A stretch of 8,738 bases of DNA from Alistipes sp. CAG:514 (lineage in GTDB: Bacteria > Bacteroidota > Bacteroidia > Bacteroidales > UBA932), in contig HF986004.1 of assembly GCA_000431015.1 (NCBI GenBank), positions 5,161 to 13,898 of the forward strand, in the 5' to 3' direction. A model generated the notes under the pieces. It was not told the DNA's origin. It saw only the letters and a program-made list of their open reading frames with translations, and ran no database searches. The position numbers were made by a program, and so were the translations under genes. This document shows, one piece after another, positions 1 to 7,459 of the stretch. How positions within the stretch are numbered: position 1 is the first letter of the stretch; every line of letters starts with the position of its first letter.

Positions 1-51
1 AGCAGGAATTCTGAAATGATGAGTTTCTGCGGAACTGCGGGTTTTCAGTGG

Positions 52-297
52 GTAACCGTCACCGCAACCCCATCTTGACGTGAGCATAGAAGAGTTATAC
101 CTTCGCGCAAAAACGGAAAAGATGAGAAAGAAACAGGAGCCAAGTCCGGTCGAGAGACGCGGCCGGAGATCGGCGTTCGCCGATGTGGTGTTGTCAGACG
201 CGAATACAAACGATGCCGGCAAAAGTAGCGGCATCGAATTGTTGTATCCCAATGGTGTGCGAATCTTGTTGTTTTTATTTGCTGTTGTGTCAGTTTA
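52..297 (+). mobile_element. IS66-family insertion sequence remnant (left end)
   Basis: The stretch begins with GTAACCGTCACCGCAACCCC. IS66-family ends typically start with GTAA, and the sequence is followed at once by a small reading frame resembling the IS66 accessory protein, which is where that ORF lies in intact elements. Homology breaks down around 268-297, in a T-rich stretch. No matching right end (which would finish in ...GGTTAC), no tnpB and no large transposase gene follow, so this is a dead, truncated left end. The 51 bases before it show no recognisable gene. The family assignment comes from recalled features of the end and of the ORF and has not been checked by a search. Confidence 0.5.
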
Positions 298-298
298 A
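80..298 (+). pseudogene. truncated IS66 TnpA-like accessory ORF
   Basis: This 72-codon frame starts at GTG. It has a basic, charged N-terminal half (ELYLRAKTEKMRKKQ) and a C-terminal SGIELLYPNGVRILL segment. The pattern 'IE-x-x-YPNGVR-h-x-L' resembles the conserved beta-strand segment of the small IS66 accessory protein found in Bacteroidota elements. Full-length members normally continue for some tens of residues after this segment (often with a helix around 'LxxLI'). Here the frame turns into a hydrophobic run, LFLFAVVSV, and stops, so the end is missing or frameshifted. The usual N-terminal helix-turn-helix region is also short. It is almost certainly non-functional. Assignment to IS66 is likely but rests mainly on one motif. 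Confidence 0.45.
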
Positions 299-423
299 AT
301 GTCAATGCCCAATGGCGTAAAGAATATATTCCTGAAGAAGGGGAAGTCCTGGAATTCGGCATCAACGTGCACCGCCGTTCCTACCGGAACGAGTCCTACA
401 TCCGCTGGCGGAAGGCGGAATAA
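298..423 (+). pseudogene. orphan C-terminal coding remnant, unknown family
   Basis: Directly after the IS remnant, the frame starting at 298 reads as 41 residues of ordinary soluble protein sequence (QWRKEYIPEEGEVLEFG, then VHRRSYRNESYIRWRKAE) and ends in TAA at 421-423. It has no start codon: upstream the frame continues through the T-rich junction to a stop near 225. Its composition looks coding, with charged residues, aromatic residues and a natural end. It also uses the GAA-TAT codon pair seen throughout the real genes here. The best reading is the tail of a host gene whose front was removed or displaced when the IS66 element inserted and decayed. I do not recognise the family. Chance coding potential is the alternative. 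Confidence 0.3.
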
Positions 424-476
424 CCCGGTAATTATAGCCCAAAGGCAGCCGTTCAAATGAACCGGGCGGGGACATC

Positions 477-501
477 GGTCGCTTCGACAGGCTCAGCGAC
501 C
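477..501. repeat. REP-like hairpin (GGTCGCT / AGCGACC)
   Basis: A perfect 7-bp inverted repeat (GGTCGCT at 477-483, AGCGACC at 495-501) encloses the 11-nt loop TCGACAGGCTC. The core 'CTTCGACAGGCTCAG' is a dispersed intergenic palindrome I recall from many bacterial genomes, so this is probably one copy of a REP-type repeat and not a hut-specific operator. There is no T-tract after it, so it is not a canonical terminator. It lies between the decayed region and the hut promoter area. Confidence 0.6.
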
Positions 502-557
502 ATGAAAAACGCATTTTCTGTTCATATTTAAAAGAGAATCGGAAGATTCCCTTCGGT

Positions 558-593
558 TTTGCAATGAATATTGGCAAATTATTCATAAATTTA
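558..593 (+). promoter_or_regulatory. weak candidate promoter for the hut operon
   Basis: TTTG at 558-561 and TAAATTTA at 586-593 resemble the Bacteroidota elements TTTG (-33) and TAnnTTTG (-7), the latter with A in place of the final G. The spacer is 24 bp, longer than the usual 19-21, so this is a weak match. It would place transcription initiation near 600 and leave a short AT-rich leader before the ATG at 623. No better match was found between 424 and 622. Confidence 0.25.
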
Positions 594-622
594 TAGCCAC
601 ATATTAAAAACACATAACCACT

Positions 623-2356
623 ATGGCAAAGATTATAGAATGCGTGCCCAATTTCAGTGAAGGGCGAGACAAAAATGTTATTGATCAGATCGTTAAGGCC
701 ATCGCTTCGGCCAAGGTGACGGTCAACGGCAACGAGGAGGGCGTCAAGGTGCTCGACGTGGATCCGGGCGAGGCGACCAACAGGACTGTCGTGACCTTCG
801 TGGGCAGCCCCGAAGCTGTGCTGGAGGCGGCTTTCCAAGGAGTCAAGTGTTCCGGCGAGGTGATCGACATGAGGCATCACCACGGAGCGCACCCTCGGTC
901 GGGGGCGTGCGATGTGCTGCCGCTCGTACCGGTCGCGGAGACGACTTTGGAAGAGTGCGCGGAACTGGCGCGCGGGCTGGCGAAAAGGATCTACGACGAG
1001 CTCGGCATCCCTTGCTACTGCTACGAGGCGGCGGCGTTCAAGCCGGAAAGGAAGAACCTCGCGGTCTGCAGGGCCGGGGAATATGAAGCCCTGCCGGAGA
1101 AGATCGCCGATCCTGCCAAGGCACCGGACTTCGGGCCTAAGGAATATAACGAGACAGTGGCGAAGAGCGGGGCTATCAATGTGGGAGCCAGAGACTTCCT
1201 TGTGGCCGTCAACTATAATCTCAACACGACCTCAACCCGCCGCGCGATGGCGATCGCGTTCGATGTGCGTGAGAAAGGACGCAAGATGCGCGAGGGCGGA
1301 AGCCTGACCGGGAAAGTGCTCAAGGACGAGAACGGCAAGGACCGCTGGCAGCCGGGAACCCTCAAGGGGTGCAAGGCAATTGGTTGGTACATTGATGAAT
1401 ATGGCATCGCTCAGGTCTCGATGAACATCACCGACATCAAGACGACACCTCTGCACGTGGCCTACGAGGAAGTCTCCAGAGCCGCCGCCGCCAGAGGACT
1501 CAGGGTCACCGGAGCCGAGATCGTCGGACTGGTACCGAAGCGTGTGCTGATGGAGGCCGGAAAGTTCTACCTTGAGAAGCAGGAGCGCTCGCTCGGAATC
1601 TCGGACGAAGAAATAATGAAGATAGCAGTCAAGTCGATGAGCCTTGACGACCTCAAGCCGTTCAACCCGCACGAGAAGGTCATTGAATATCTTATGGAAG
1701 ATCCTGAGCAGATGGCCATTAAGGAGAGGCTCATCAGAATGACGCTCAAGGGATTCGCCGAGGAGACGGCATCCGAGTCTCCTGCCCCGGGCGGCGGATC
1801 GATCTCCGCCTACATGGGCGCTCTCGGAGCGGCCCTCGGCACAATGGTCGCAAATCTTTCAGCCCACAAGAGAGGCTGGGATGACCGCTGGAAGGAGTTC
1901 TCCGACTGGGCTGAGAAGGGACACGCCGTAATGCGGGAGCTGGTAAGCCTCGTCGATGAGGACACCGCGGCGTTCGACAAGATTATGGCCGCGTTCGGGC
2001 TTCCTAAGGGAACGGATGAGGAGAAAGCTGCACGTTCTGAGGCAATCGAAAAGGCCACTCTATACGCCACACAGGTGCCTCTGCGCACGATGAAAGCCTC
2101 GTTCAAGGCCTTCGAGATCACAAGGGCGATGGCCGAGACCGGAAACCCAAACTCCGTTTCAGACGCCGGAGTGGGAGCTTTGGCGGCACGAAGCGCGGTT
2201 CTCGGAGCGCAACTCAACGTGAAGATCAACGCGGCTTCCCTTGGCGACAAGGCAAAGGCCGCCGAGCTGGTCGCCGAGGCCGATGAGATCGCGGCGAAGG
2301 CAGTTGTGGAAGAGAAAGAGATTCTGGACATCGTAAACTCGAAGATCAATGGATAA
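623..2356 (+). CDS. ftcD: fused glutamate formimidoyltransferase / formimidotetrahydrofolate cyclodeaminase
   Basis: This cytoplasmic bifunctional enzyme catalyses the last two steps of folate-linked histidine breakdown. It transfers the formimino group from formiminoglutamate to tetrahydrofolate, releasing glutamate, and then cyclises 5-formimino-THF to 5,10-methenyl-THF with release of ammonia. The 577 residues form three blocks: an FTCD_N-like domain (about 2-182, starting AKIIECVPNFSEG), the second transferase domain (about 183-335, NVGARDFLVAVNYNL) and a helical cyclodeaminase domain (about 370-575, with APGGGSISAYMGALGAALG and LVDEDTAAF). His90 in GAHPR aligns with the catalytic His82 of mammalian FTCD. 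The domain order and length are like the mammalian fusion (about 541 aa), whereas many bacteria encode the two activities separately. The ATG at 623 gives the canonical N-terminus. An AT-rich leader without a Shine-Dalgarno sequence precedes it, as is usual in Bacteroidota. It is the first gene of the operon and overlaps hutU by 8 bp. Confidence 0.95.
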   Translation: MAKIIECVPNFSEGRDKNVIDQIVKAIASAKVTVNGNEEGVKVLDVDPGEATNRTVVTFVGSPEAVLEAAFQGVKCSGEVIDMRHHHGAHPRSGACDVLPLVPVAETTLEECAELARGLAKRIYDELGIPCYCYEAAAFKPERKNLAVCRAGEYEALPEKIADPAKAPDFGPKEYNETVAKSGAINVGARDFLVAVNYNLNTTSTRRAMAIAFDVREKGRKMREGGSLTGKVLKDENGKDRWQPGTLKGCKAIGWYIDEYGIAQVSMNITDIKTTPLHVAYEEVSRAAAARGLRVTGAEIVGLVPKRVLMEAGKFYLEKQERSLGISDEEIMKIAVKSMSLDDLKPFNPHEKVIEYLMEDPEQMAIKERLIRMTLKGFAEETASESPAPGGGSISAYMGALGAALGTMVANLSAHKRGWDDRWKEFSDWAEKGHAVMRELVSLVDEDTAAFDKIMAAFGLPKGTDEEKAARSEAIEKATLYATQVPLRTMKASFKAFEITRAMAETGNPNSVSDAGVGALAARSAVLGAQLNVKINAASLGDKAKAAELVAEADEIAAKAVVEEKEILDIVNSKING

Positions 2357-4379
2357 GTTTCAGGAAGAGATACTTGCGGGCATCCCGCAGGACAGGCTCC
2401 CGGAGCCGAAACCTTATGACAAGACGATCAACCACGCCCCTAAGCGCAAGGACATCCTCACAGCCGAAGAGAAAGTGCTGGCGCTGAAGAACGCGCTGAG
2501 ATACTTCCCGGCCAAGTTCCACGCCGAACTGGCGCCGGAGTTCGCCAAGGAACTCAAGGACTACGGACGCATCTACATGTACCGCTTCCGCCCGTCCTAC
2601 GACATGTACGCCAGACCGATCGATGAATATCCTTGCCGGAGCCGCCAGGCCGCGGCCATCATGGCGATGATCCAGAACAACCTGGATCCGAGGGTGGCGC
2701 AGCATCCGCACGAGCTCATTATCTACGGAGGCAACGGAGCAATATTCCAGAACTGGGCGCAGTACCGGCTGACAATGAAGTATTTGGCCGAGATGACCGA
2801 CGAGCAGACACTCTCGATGTACTCCGGCCATCCGATGGGACTCTTCCCGAGCCACAAGGACGCTCCGAGGGTCGTAGTGACCAACGGAATGGTCATCCCG
2901 AACTATTCGAAGCAGGATGACTGGGAAAGATTCAACGCATTGGGAGTGTCACAGTACGGCCAGATGACAGCCGGATCGTATATGTACATCGGTCCTCAGG
3001 GCATCGTGCACGGAACGACAATCACGGTGATGAACGCGGCACGCAAGCAACTGAAAGCCAGAGGCATCGCAGGGACGAGGGAGAATATGAAGGGAATGCT
3101 ATTCGTGACAGCCGGCCTGGGCGGAATGTCGGGAGCGCAGCCTAAGGCCGGAAACATCGCCGGGGTCGTGAGCGTCACAGCCGAGATCAATCCGCTCGCC
3201 GCCCGCAAGCGTTACGACCAAGGCTGGGTCGATGAGCTGCACGAGAATCTGGACGAGCTTATCCCGCGCGTCCGAAAGGCGATGGAGAACAAGGAGACCG
3301 TCTCGCTGGCCTATGTGGGCAACGTCGTGGATCTCTGGGAGAGACTCGCGGCCGAGAATATTCCTGTGGATCTCGGCTCGGACCAGACCTCGCTCCACAA
3401 CCCGTGGGCCGGAGGCTACTATCCTGTCGGACAGACATTTGAGGAGTCCGTCAAGATGATGGCCGAGGAGCCGGAGAGATTCCGTGAGGCGGTACGCGCG
3501 TCGTTGAGGAGGCACGTCGCCGCCATCAACGAGCTGGCAGCCAAGGGAATGTACTTTTTTGACTACGGCAACGCCTTCCTGCTGGAATCCTCAAGGGCCG
3601 GAGCGGACATATTAAAGGCAGACGGCACATTCCGCTATCCGTCCTACGTGCAGGACATCATGGGACCGCTCTACTTCGACTACGGTTTCGGCCCGTTCCG
3701 CTGGGTCTGCATGAGCGAGAGGCCGGAAGACCTCGCCAAGTCCGACGAGATAGCCGTGAATATTCTTAAAAAGGAATTGGAAACGGCTCCGGAAGAGATT
3801 CAGGGACAGCTGAACGACAATATTCATTGGATAGAGGAAGCCGGCAGGAACCATCTGGTAGTAGGGTCGCAGGCCCGCATCCTCTACGCCGACTGTGAGG
3901 GCAGGACCAAGATCGCCCTGGCCTTCAACGAGGCCATCCGCAAGGGTGAGATCACCGCTCCGATCGTGCTTGGCCGCGACCATCACGACGTTTCCGGCAC
4001 AGACTCCCCGTTCCGCGAGACATCCAACATCTACGACGGATCTCGGTTCACCGCCGACATGGCCATCCAGAACGTCATCGGTGACGGTTTCCGGGGAGCC
4101 ACCTGGGTTTCCATCCACAACGGAGGCGGAGTCGGCTGGGGTGAGGTCATCAACGGAGGCTTCGGCATGGTGATCGACGGATCGGCTGATTCGGACAGGC
4201 ACATCACCCGGATGCTGTTCTGGGACGTGAACAACGGAATAGCCCGCCGCAGTTGGGCGCGCAACGAAGGCGCGGAACACGCCATAATGAGGGAAATGGA
4301 ACGCACATCGGAACTTACGGTGACAGTTGCGAACCACACAGACGAAAACATTGTCAGAAAAGCGATTGAGGAATTATGA
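2349..4379 (+). CDS. hutU: urocanate hydratase (long form)
   Basis: Urocanase, the second step of histidine degradation, adds water to urocanate to form 4-imidazolone-5-propionate using tightly bound NAD+ as an electrophile. Family hallmarks along the 676 residues are YGGNG (126-130), the glycine-rich NAD-binding box AGLGGMSGAQPKA (255-267), GSDQTSLHNP (343-352), GPFRWVC (448-454), GRDHHD (542-547) and NGGGVGWGEV (591-600). At 676 aa it belongs to the longer urocanase group, not the roughly 555-aa Pseudomonas/Bacillus type. In the latter, as I recall it, a Cys annotated at the active site sits just before G-x-GPFRW; here that stretch reads LYFDYGFGPFRW with no Cys. The ATG at 2349 overlaps the end of ftcD and the stop overlaps hutH (ATGA), so translation is probably coupled. 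No Shine-Dalgarno sequence is seen. Confidence 0.97.
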   Translation: MDKFQEEILAGIPQDRLPEPKPYDKTINHAPKRKDILTAEEKVLALKNALRYFPAKFHAELAPEFAKELKDYGRIYMYRFRPSYDMYARPIDEYPCRSRQAAAIMAMIQNNLDPRVAQHPHELIIYGGNGAIFQNWAQYRLTMKYLAEMTDEQTLSMYSGHPMGLFPSHKDAPRVVVTNGMVIPNYSKQDDWERFNALGVSQYGQMTAGSYMYIGPQGIVHGTTITVMNAARKQLKARGIAGTRENMKGMLFVTAGLGGMSGAQPKAGNIAGVVSVTAEINPLAARKRYDQGWVDELHENLDELIPRVRKAMENKETVSLAYVGNVVDLWERLAAENIPVDLGSDQTSLHNPWAGGYYPVGQTFEESVKMMAEEPERFREAVRASLRRHVAAINELAAKGMYFFDYGNAFLLESSRAGADILKADGTFRYPSYVQDIMGPLYFDYGFGPFRWVCMSERPEDLAKSDEIAVNILKKELETAPEEIQGQLNDNIHWIEEAGRNHLVVGSQARILYADCEGRTKIALAFNEAIRKGEITAPIVLGRDHHDVSGTDSPFRETSNIYDGSRFTADMAIQNVIGDGFRGATWVSIHNGGGVGWGEVINGGFGMVIDGSADSDRHITRMLFWDVNNGIARRSWARNEGAEHAIMREMERTSELTVTVANHTDENIVRKAIEEL

Positions 4380-5857
4380 CACACATCATCTCACACGAAC
4401 ATCTGAGCCTTGGAAGGCTTAAGGAGATAATTGAGAACCACGAGAGGGTCGAACTCGGCCCGGAGGCCGTGGCGGCCATTGAAAAATGCCGTAAGTACCT
4501 GGACAGCAAGATGGAGGACATCGGTCGCCCGGTCTATGGAGTCACCACCGGATTCGGTTCCCTGTGCAACGTGACCATCCCTGCCGACCAGCTCTCGCAG
4601 CTCCAGCACAATCTGGTGATGTCCCACGCCTGCGGAACCGGCGAGACTGTACGCCCGCAGATCGTGAGGCTGATGCTCCTGCTTAAGGCCCAGTCCCTTT
4701 CCTACGGCCATTCCGGAGCGCAGCTGATTACTGTCCAGAGGCTTCTGGACATGTTCAACAACGACATCCTCCCGGTAGTCTACCAGCAGGGATCCCTCGG
4801 CGCTTCCGGCGACCTCGCTCCCCTCGCCCACCTCAGCCTACCACTGATCGGTCTCGGAGAGGTTCTCTACAAGGGCAAGGTCAGACCAAGCAAGGAGGTC
4901 TGGGACGAGATGGGCTGGGAACCTATCAGCCTTCAGTCCAAGGAGGGTCTCGCTCTTCTGAACGGAACCCAGTTCATGAGCGCCCACGCCATCTGGTCGC
5001 TCATCCAGTGCCACAGGCTTTCCGAATGGGCCGACAGGATCGGCGCGATGTCCCTTGAGGCATATGACGGCCGCGTCGAGCCGTTCCTGCCTCTGACCCA
5101 CCAGCTTCGTCCGCACAAGGGACAGATCGACACCGCGGCCAGATTCATGACCCTGCTGGATGGCAGCGAGCTGATCAGGAACCACAAGGAACATGTTCAG
5201 GATCCATATTCATTCCGCTGCATCCCTCAGGTACACGGCGCGGTAAAAGACAGCATCCGCTACGTCGAGTCGGTGATCGAGAACGAGATCAACAGCGCGA
5301 CGGACAATCCGAACGTCTTCCCTGACGAGGACATGATCATCTCCGCCGGCAACTTCCACGGAGAGCCTATCGCCATCCCGATGGACGCCCTGGCGATCGC
5401 CATGTCCGAACTCGCAAACATCTCTGAAAGACGAATATACCGTCTGATCTCCGGCCAGCGTGGTCTGCCGAAATTCCTTGTCGCCACGCCGGGACTCAAC
5501 AGCGGCTTCATGATTCCGCAGTACACGGCGGCCTCGATCGTGAGCCAGAACAAGGGACTCTGCTGGCCGGCGTCAGTGGACTCCATCCCATCCTCACAGG
5601 GTCAGGAGGATCACGTCAGCATGGGTTCCAACGCCGCGACAAAGCTCGTCCGCGTCATCGACAACTGCGAGGAAGTGCTTGCCATAGAGCTGTTCAACGC
5701 CGCACAGGCGCTCGACTTCAGGCACCAGATCGCCGGCAACAAGTCCTCGGAGGCCATCGAAGGCATATTCAGTGACTACCGCAAGGTCGTGCCGTTCATC
5801 AGCGATGATGTCTATATGCACCCGCTCATCCAGAAATCTATCGAGTTCATAAGATGA
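4376..5857 (+). CDS. hutH: histidine ammonia-lyase
   Basis: Histidase starts the pathway by non-oxidative elimination of ammonia from L-histidine to give trans-urocanate. The protein is 493 aa, slightly shorter than the usual ~510. The Ala143-Ser144-Gly145 triad in QGSLGASGDLAPLAHL is the precursor of the autocatalytic MIO (4-methylideneimidazole-5-one) electrophile. Other family residues are in place: the Tyr54 loop (YGVTTGFG), His84 in SHACGTG (the histidase-type selectivity position, unlike the tyrosine/phenylalanine lyases), the NSATDNPNVF stretch (306-315), Phe327 in SAGNFHGEP, and Glu411 in SQGQEDHVSMG. The gene starts inside the hutU stop (ATGA at 4376-4379) and its own stop overlaps hutI in the same way. 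It is third in the operon although it acts first in the pathway. Confidence 0.97.
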   Translation: MTHIISHEHLSLGRLKEIIENHERVELGPEAVAAIEKCRKYLDSKMEDIGRPVYGVTTGFGSLCNVTIPADQLSQLQHNLVMSHACGTGETVRPQIVRLMLLLKAQSLSYGHSGAQLITVQRLLDMFNNDILPVVYQQGSLGASGDLAPLAHLSLPLIGLGEVLYKGKVRPSKEVWDEMGWEPISLQSKEGLALLNGTQFMSAHAIWSLIQCHRLSEWADRIGAMSLEAYDGRVEPFLPLTHQLRPHKGQIDTAARFMTLLDGSELIRNHKEHVQDPYSFRCIPQVHGAVKDSIRYVESVIENEINSATDNPNVFPDEDMIISAGNFHGEPIAIPMDALAIAMSELANISERRIYRLISGQRGLPKFLVATPGLNSGFMIPQYTAASIVSQNKGLCWPASVDSIPSSQGQEDHVSMGSNAATKLVRVIDNCEEVLAIELFNAAQALDFRHQIAGNKSSEAIEGIFSDYRKVVPFISDDVYMHPLIQKSIEFIR

Positions 5858-7101
5858 CCATAATCACCCACATCGGCGAACTGGTCGGAATCGTTCCTGA
5901 AGGCGTTCTGCGCAAGCAAGGCGCCGAGATGGACGAGGTCGGCTCCTTGCGGGACGCTTACCTCACGATCGAGGGCGAACGAATCTCTGGTTTCGGGAAT
6001 ATGTCCGAGTGCCCGGTGCCCGGCCCACAAGATGAAGTAATTGACGCAGAGGGCGGTATGGTGATACCGGCCTTCTGCGACTCCCACACCCACATCTGCT
6101 ACGCCGGAACCCGTGAGCAGGAGTTCATCGACAAGATCAACGGCCTGAGCTACGAGGAGATAGCCGCCCGTGGAGGCGGAATCCTCAACTCCGCCGATCT
6201 GCTCCACCGCACGAGCGAAGAGGAATTATATTCACAGACAATGGCGCGCGTGCGGGAGATGATCGCCAAAGGAACCGGCGCCATCGAGATCAAGAGCGGC
6301 TACGGCCTCACCTTGGAGGACGAGCTGAAGATGCTGCGGGTGATCCGCCGCATCAAGAACGAGTCCCCCGCCACCATCAAGGCGACCTTCCTCGGGGCGC
6401 ACGCCGTCGGCAGAGCCTTCAAAGGCCGGCAGAATGAATATGTCAACCTCGTCTGCGAGGAGATGATCCCCGCCGTCGCCGCCGAAGGGCTTGCTGAATA
6501 TGTCGATGTGTTCTGCGACGAGGGATTCTTCACGGTCGCTGAAACGGATCGCATCCTTTCCGCCGGTGAGCGTTACGGTCTCATTCCGAAAATCCACGCC
6601 AACGAACTTGCCTGCTCCGGCGGCGTGCAGGTGGCCGTGAAGCATAACGCTCTTTCGGTCGATCACCTTGAGCGCACGACCGACGCTGAGATTGAAGCAC
6701 TTAGATACTCCCGCACGATGCCGACGATGCTCCCCGGCTCCTCATTCTTCCTCGGCATCCCCTACGGCAGGGCCAAGGAATATGTCAGCGCAGGTCTGGG
6801 CATAGCCCTGGCCTCAGACTACAATCCGGGATCCTCACCTTCCGGCGACATGCGTTTCGTGATGGCCTTAGGCTGCATCAGAATGCGCCTCACCCCGGCT
6901 CAGGCATTCAACGCCTGCACCCTCAACTCCGCCTACGCGATGGGCGTCGCTGAGGAACTCGGCTCTGTGACCGTCGGCAAACTCGCCAACCTGATCGTCA
7001 CGAAACCAGTCCCGTCCCTAGCCTTCATCCCGTACTGCCACCAGACCCCGTTCATCGCCAAGGTTCTCCTTCGAGGACAAGAGGTTCATTCCCGGACATA
7101 A
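5854..7101 (+). CDS. hutI: imidazolonepropionase
   Basis: This metal-dependent amidohydrolase opens the imidazolone ring to N-formimino-L-glutamate, the substrate of the fused enzyme encoded by the first gene. The 415 residues match the usual family length and show the metal and catalytic ligands in order: His78 and His80 in DSHTH, the substrate-contacting AGTREQEF segment (84-91), IKSGYGL (146-152), His183 in GAHAVG, His248 and Glu251 in KIHANE, His271 in VDHLE, and Asp322 in ASDYNPGSSPS. The C-terminal strand region (VGKLANLIV) is typical of the amidohydrolase superfamily. The start codon overlaps the hutH stop by 4 bp. The stop at 7099-7101 is followed immediately by a tandem-repeat array. 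I see no intrinsic terminator with a T-tract behind this last operon gene. Confidence 0.97.
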   Translation: MTIITHIGELVGIVPEGVLRKQGAEMDEVGSLRDAYLTIEGERISGFGNMSECPVPGPQDEVIDAEGGMVIPAFCDSHTHICYAGTREQEFIDKINGLSYEEIAARGGGILNSADLLHRTSEEELYSQTMARVREMIAKGTGAIEIKSGYGLTLEDELKMLRVIRRIKNESPATIKATFLGAHAVGRAFKGRQNEYVNLVCEEMIPAVAAEGLAEYVDVFCDEGFFTVAETDRILSAGERYGLIPKIHANELACSGGVQVAVKHNALSVDHLERTTDAEIEALRYSRTMPTMLPGSSFFLGIPYGRAKEYVSAGLGIALASDYNPGSSPSGDMRFVMALGCIRMRLTPAQAFNACTLNSAYAMGVAEELGSVTVGKLANLIVTKPVPSLAFIPYCHQTPFIAKVLLRGQEVHSRT

Positions 7102-7102
7102 G

Positions 7103-7247
7103 GTCTGCCGAAGCACCAGACAGGTCACCGGGTAAGTTGAAGCGCCTGACAGATCACCAAGCTAGATGAAGCACCAACCCGGTCGCCAAGTCAGTCGATG
7201 CACCAGTCCGGTCTCCGAGTCTGCCGAAGCGCCATTAGCGTCTGAGG
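7103..7247. repeat. degenerate 29-bp tandem array, five units
   Basis: Five head-to-tail units begin at 7103, 7132, 7161, 7190 and 7219, each exactly 29 bp apart with no spacer. Nine of the 29 positions are identical in all five units. The core is GAAGC(A/G)CC at unit positions 8-15 (GATGCACC in unit 4), followed by a GGTCnCC-like motif at positions 22-28 that is clear in units 1-4 and mostly lost in unit 5. Units have diverged considerably, so this is an old minisatellite. The period is not a multiple of three, and the array starts directly after the hutI stop, so it is not coding. There are no unique spacers between units, which excludes a CRISPR array. Confidence 0.8.
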
Positions 7248-7270
7248 CCGAGTCCTCAACAGACATAAGG

Positions 7271-7459
7271 CTCTCGTGCGCAGATAAGTCTAGATTGCTC
7301 ACGAGAGTTCCCTAATCAACGCTCTCGTGAGCAATATGCCGCTTTCCGCTCACGAGAACGCTCATCTCAGTCCTTTCGTGAGCAATCTGCCGCTTCCCGC
7401 TCACGAAAACACTCATCTTCGACACCTCGTGAGCAAAATGCCGCTTTCCGCTCACGAGG
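7271..7459. repeat. 51-bp tandem array of four stem-loops with 15-nt loops
   Basis: Four units share an exact 51-bp period (the GTG of the left arm lies at 7276, 7327, 7378 and 7429). Each holds an inverted repeat TCGTGAGC ... GCTCACGA around a loop of exactly 15 nt (loops 7282-7296, 7333-7347, 7384-7398, 7435-7449). The outer arms read TCTCG/CGAGA in units 1 and 2, TTTCG/CGAAA in unit 3 and CCTCG/CGAGG in unit 4, so both sides change together and pairing of about 10 bp is kept. Loops in units 2-4 are near-identical (AAxxTGCCGCTTyCC), whereas unit 1 has an unrelated 15-nt loop and one stem mismatch (GTGCGC). None is followed by a T-tract. The array sits between convergent operons. Its function is unknown: REP-type element, structured RNA or protein-binding dyad are all possible. 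Confidence 0.85.

Noticed and set aside
362..892. Long minus-strand frame across the hut upstream region and the start of ftcD
   Set aside because: It overlaps the well-supported start of the fused formimidoyltransferase on the other strand and has no recognisable domain.
3612..4337. 241-codon minus-strand frame opposite hutU
   Set aside because: It is a GC-rich antisense shadow of the conserved C-terminal part of urocanase, with no family features.
7271..7459. Array hairpins as intrinsic terminators
   Set aside because: None of the four stems is followed by a T-tract on either strand, and 15-nt loops are long for intrinsic terminators.
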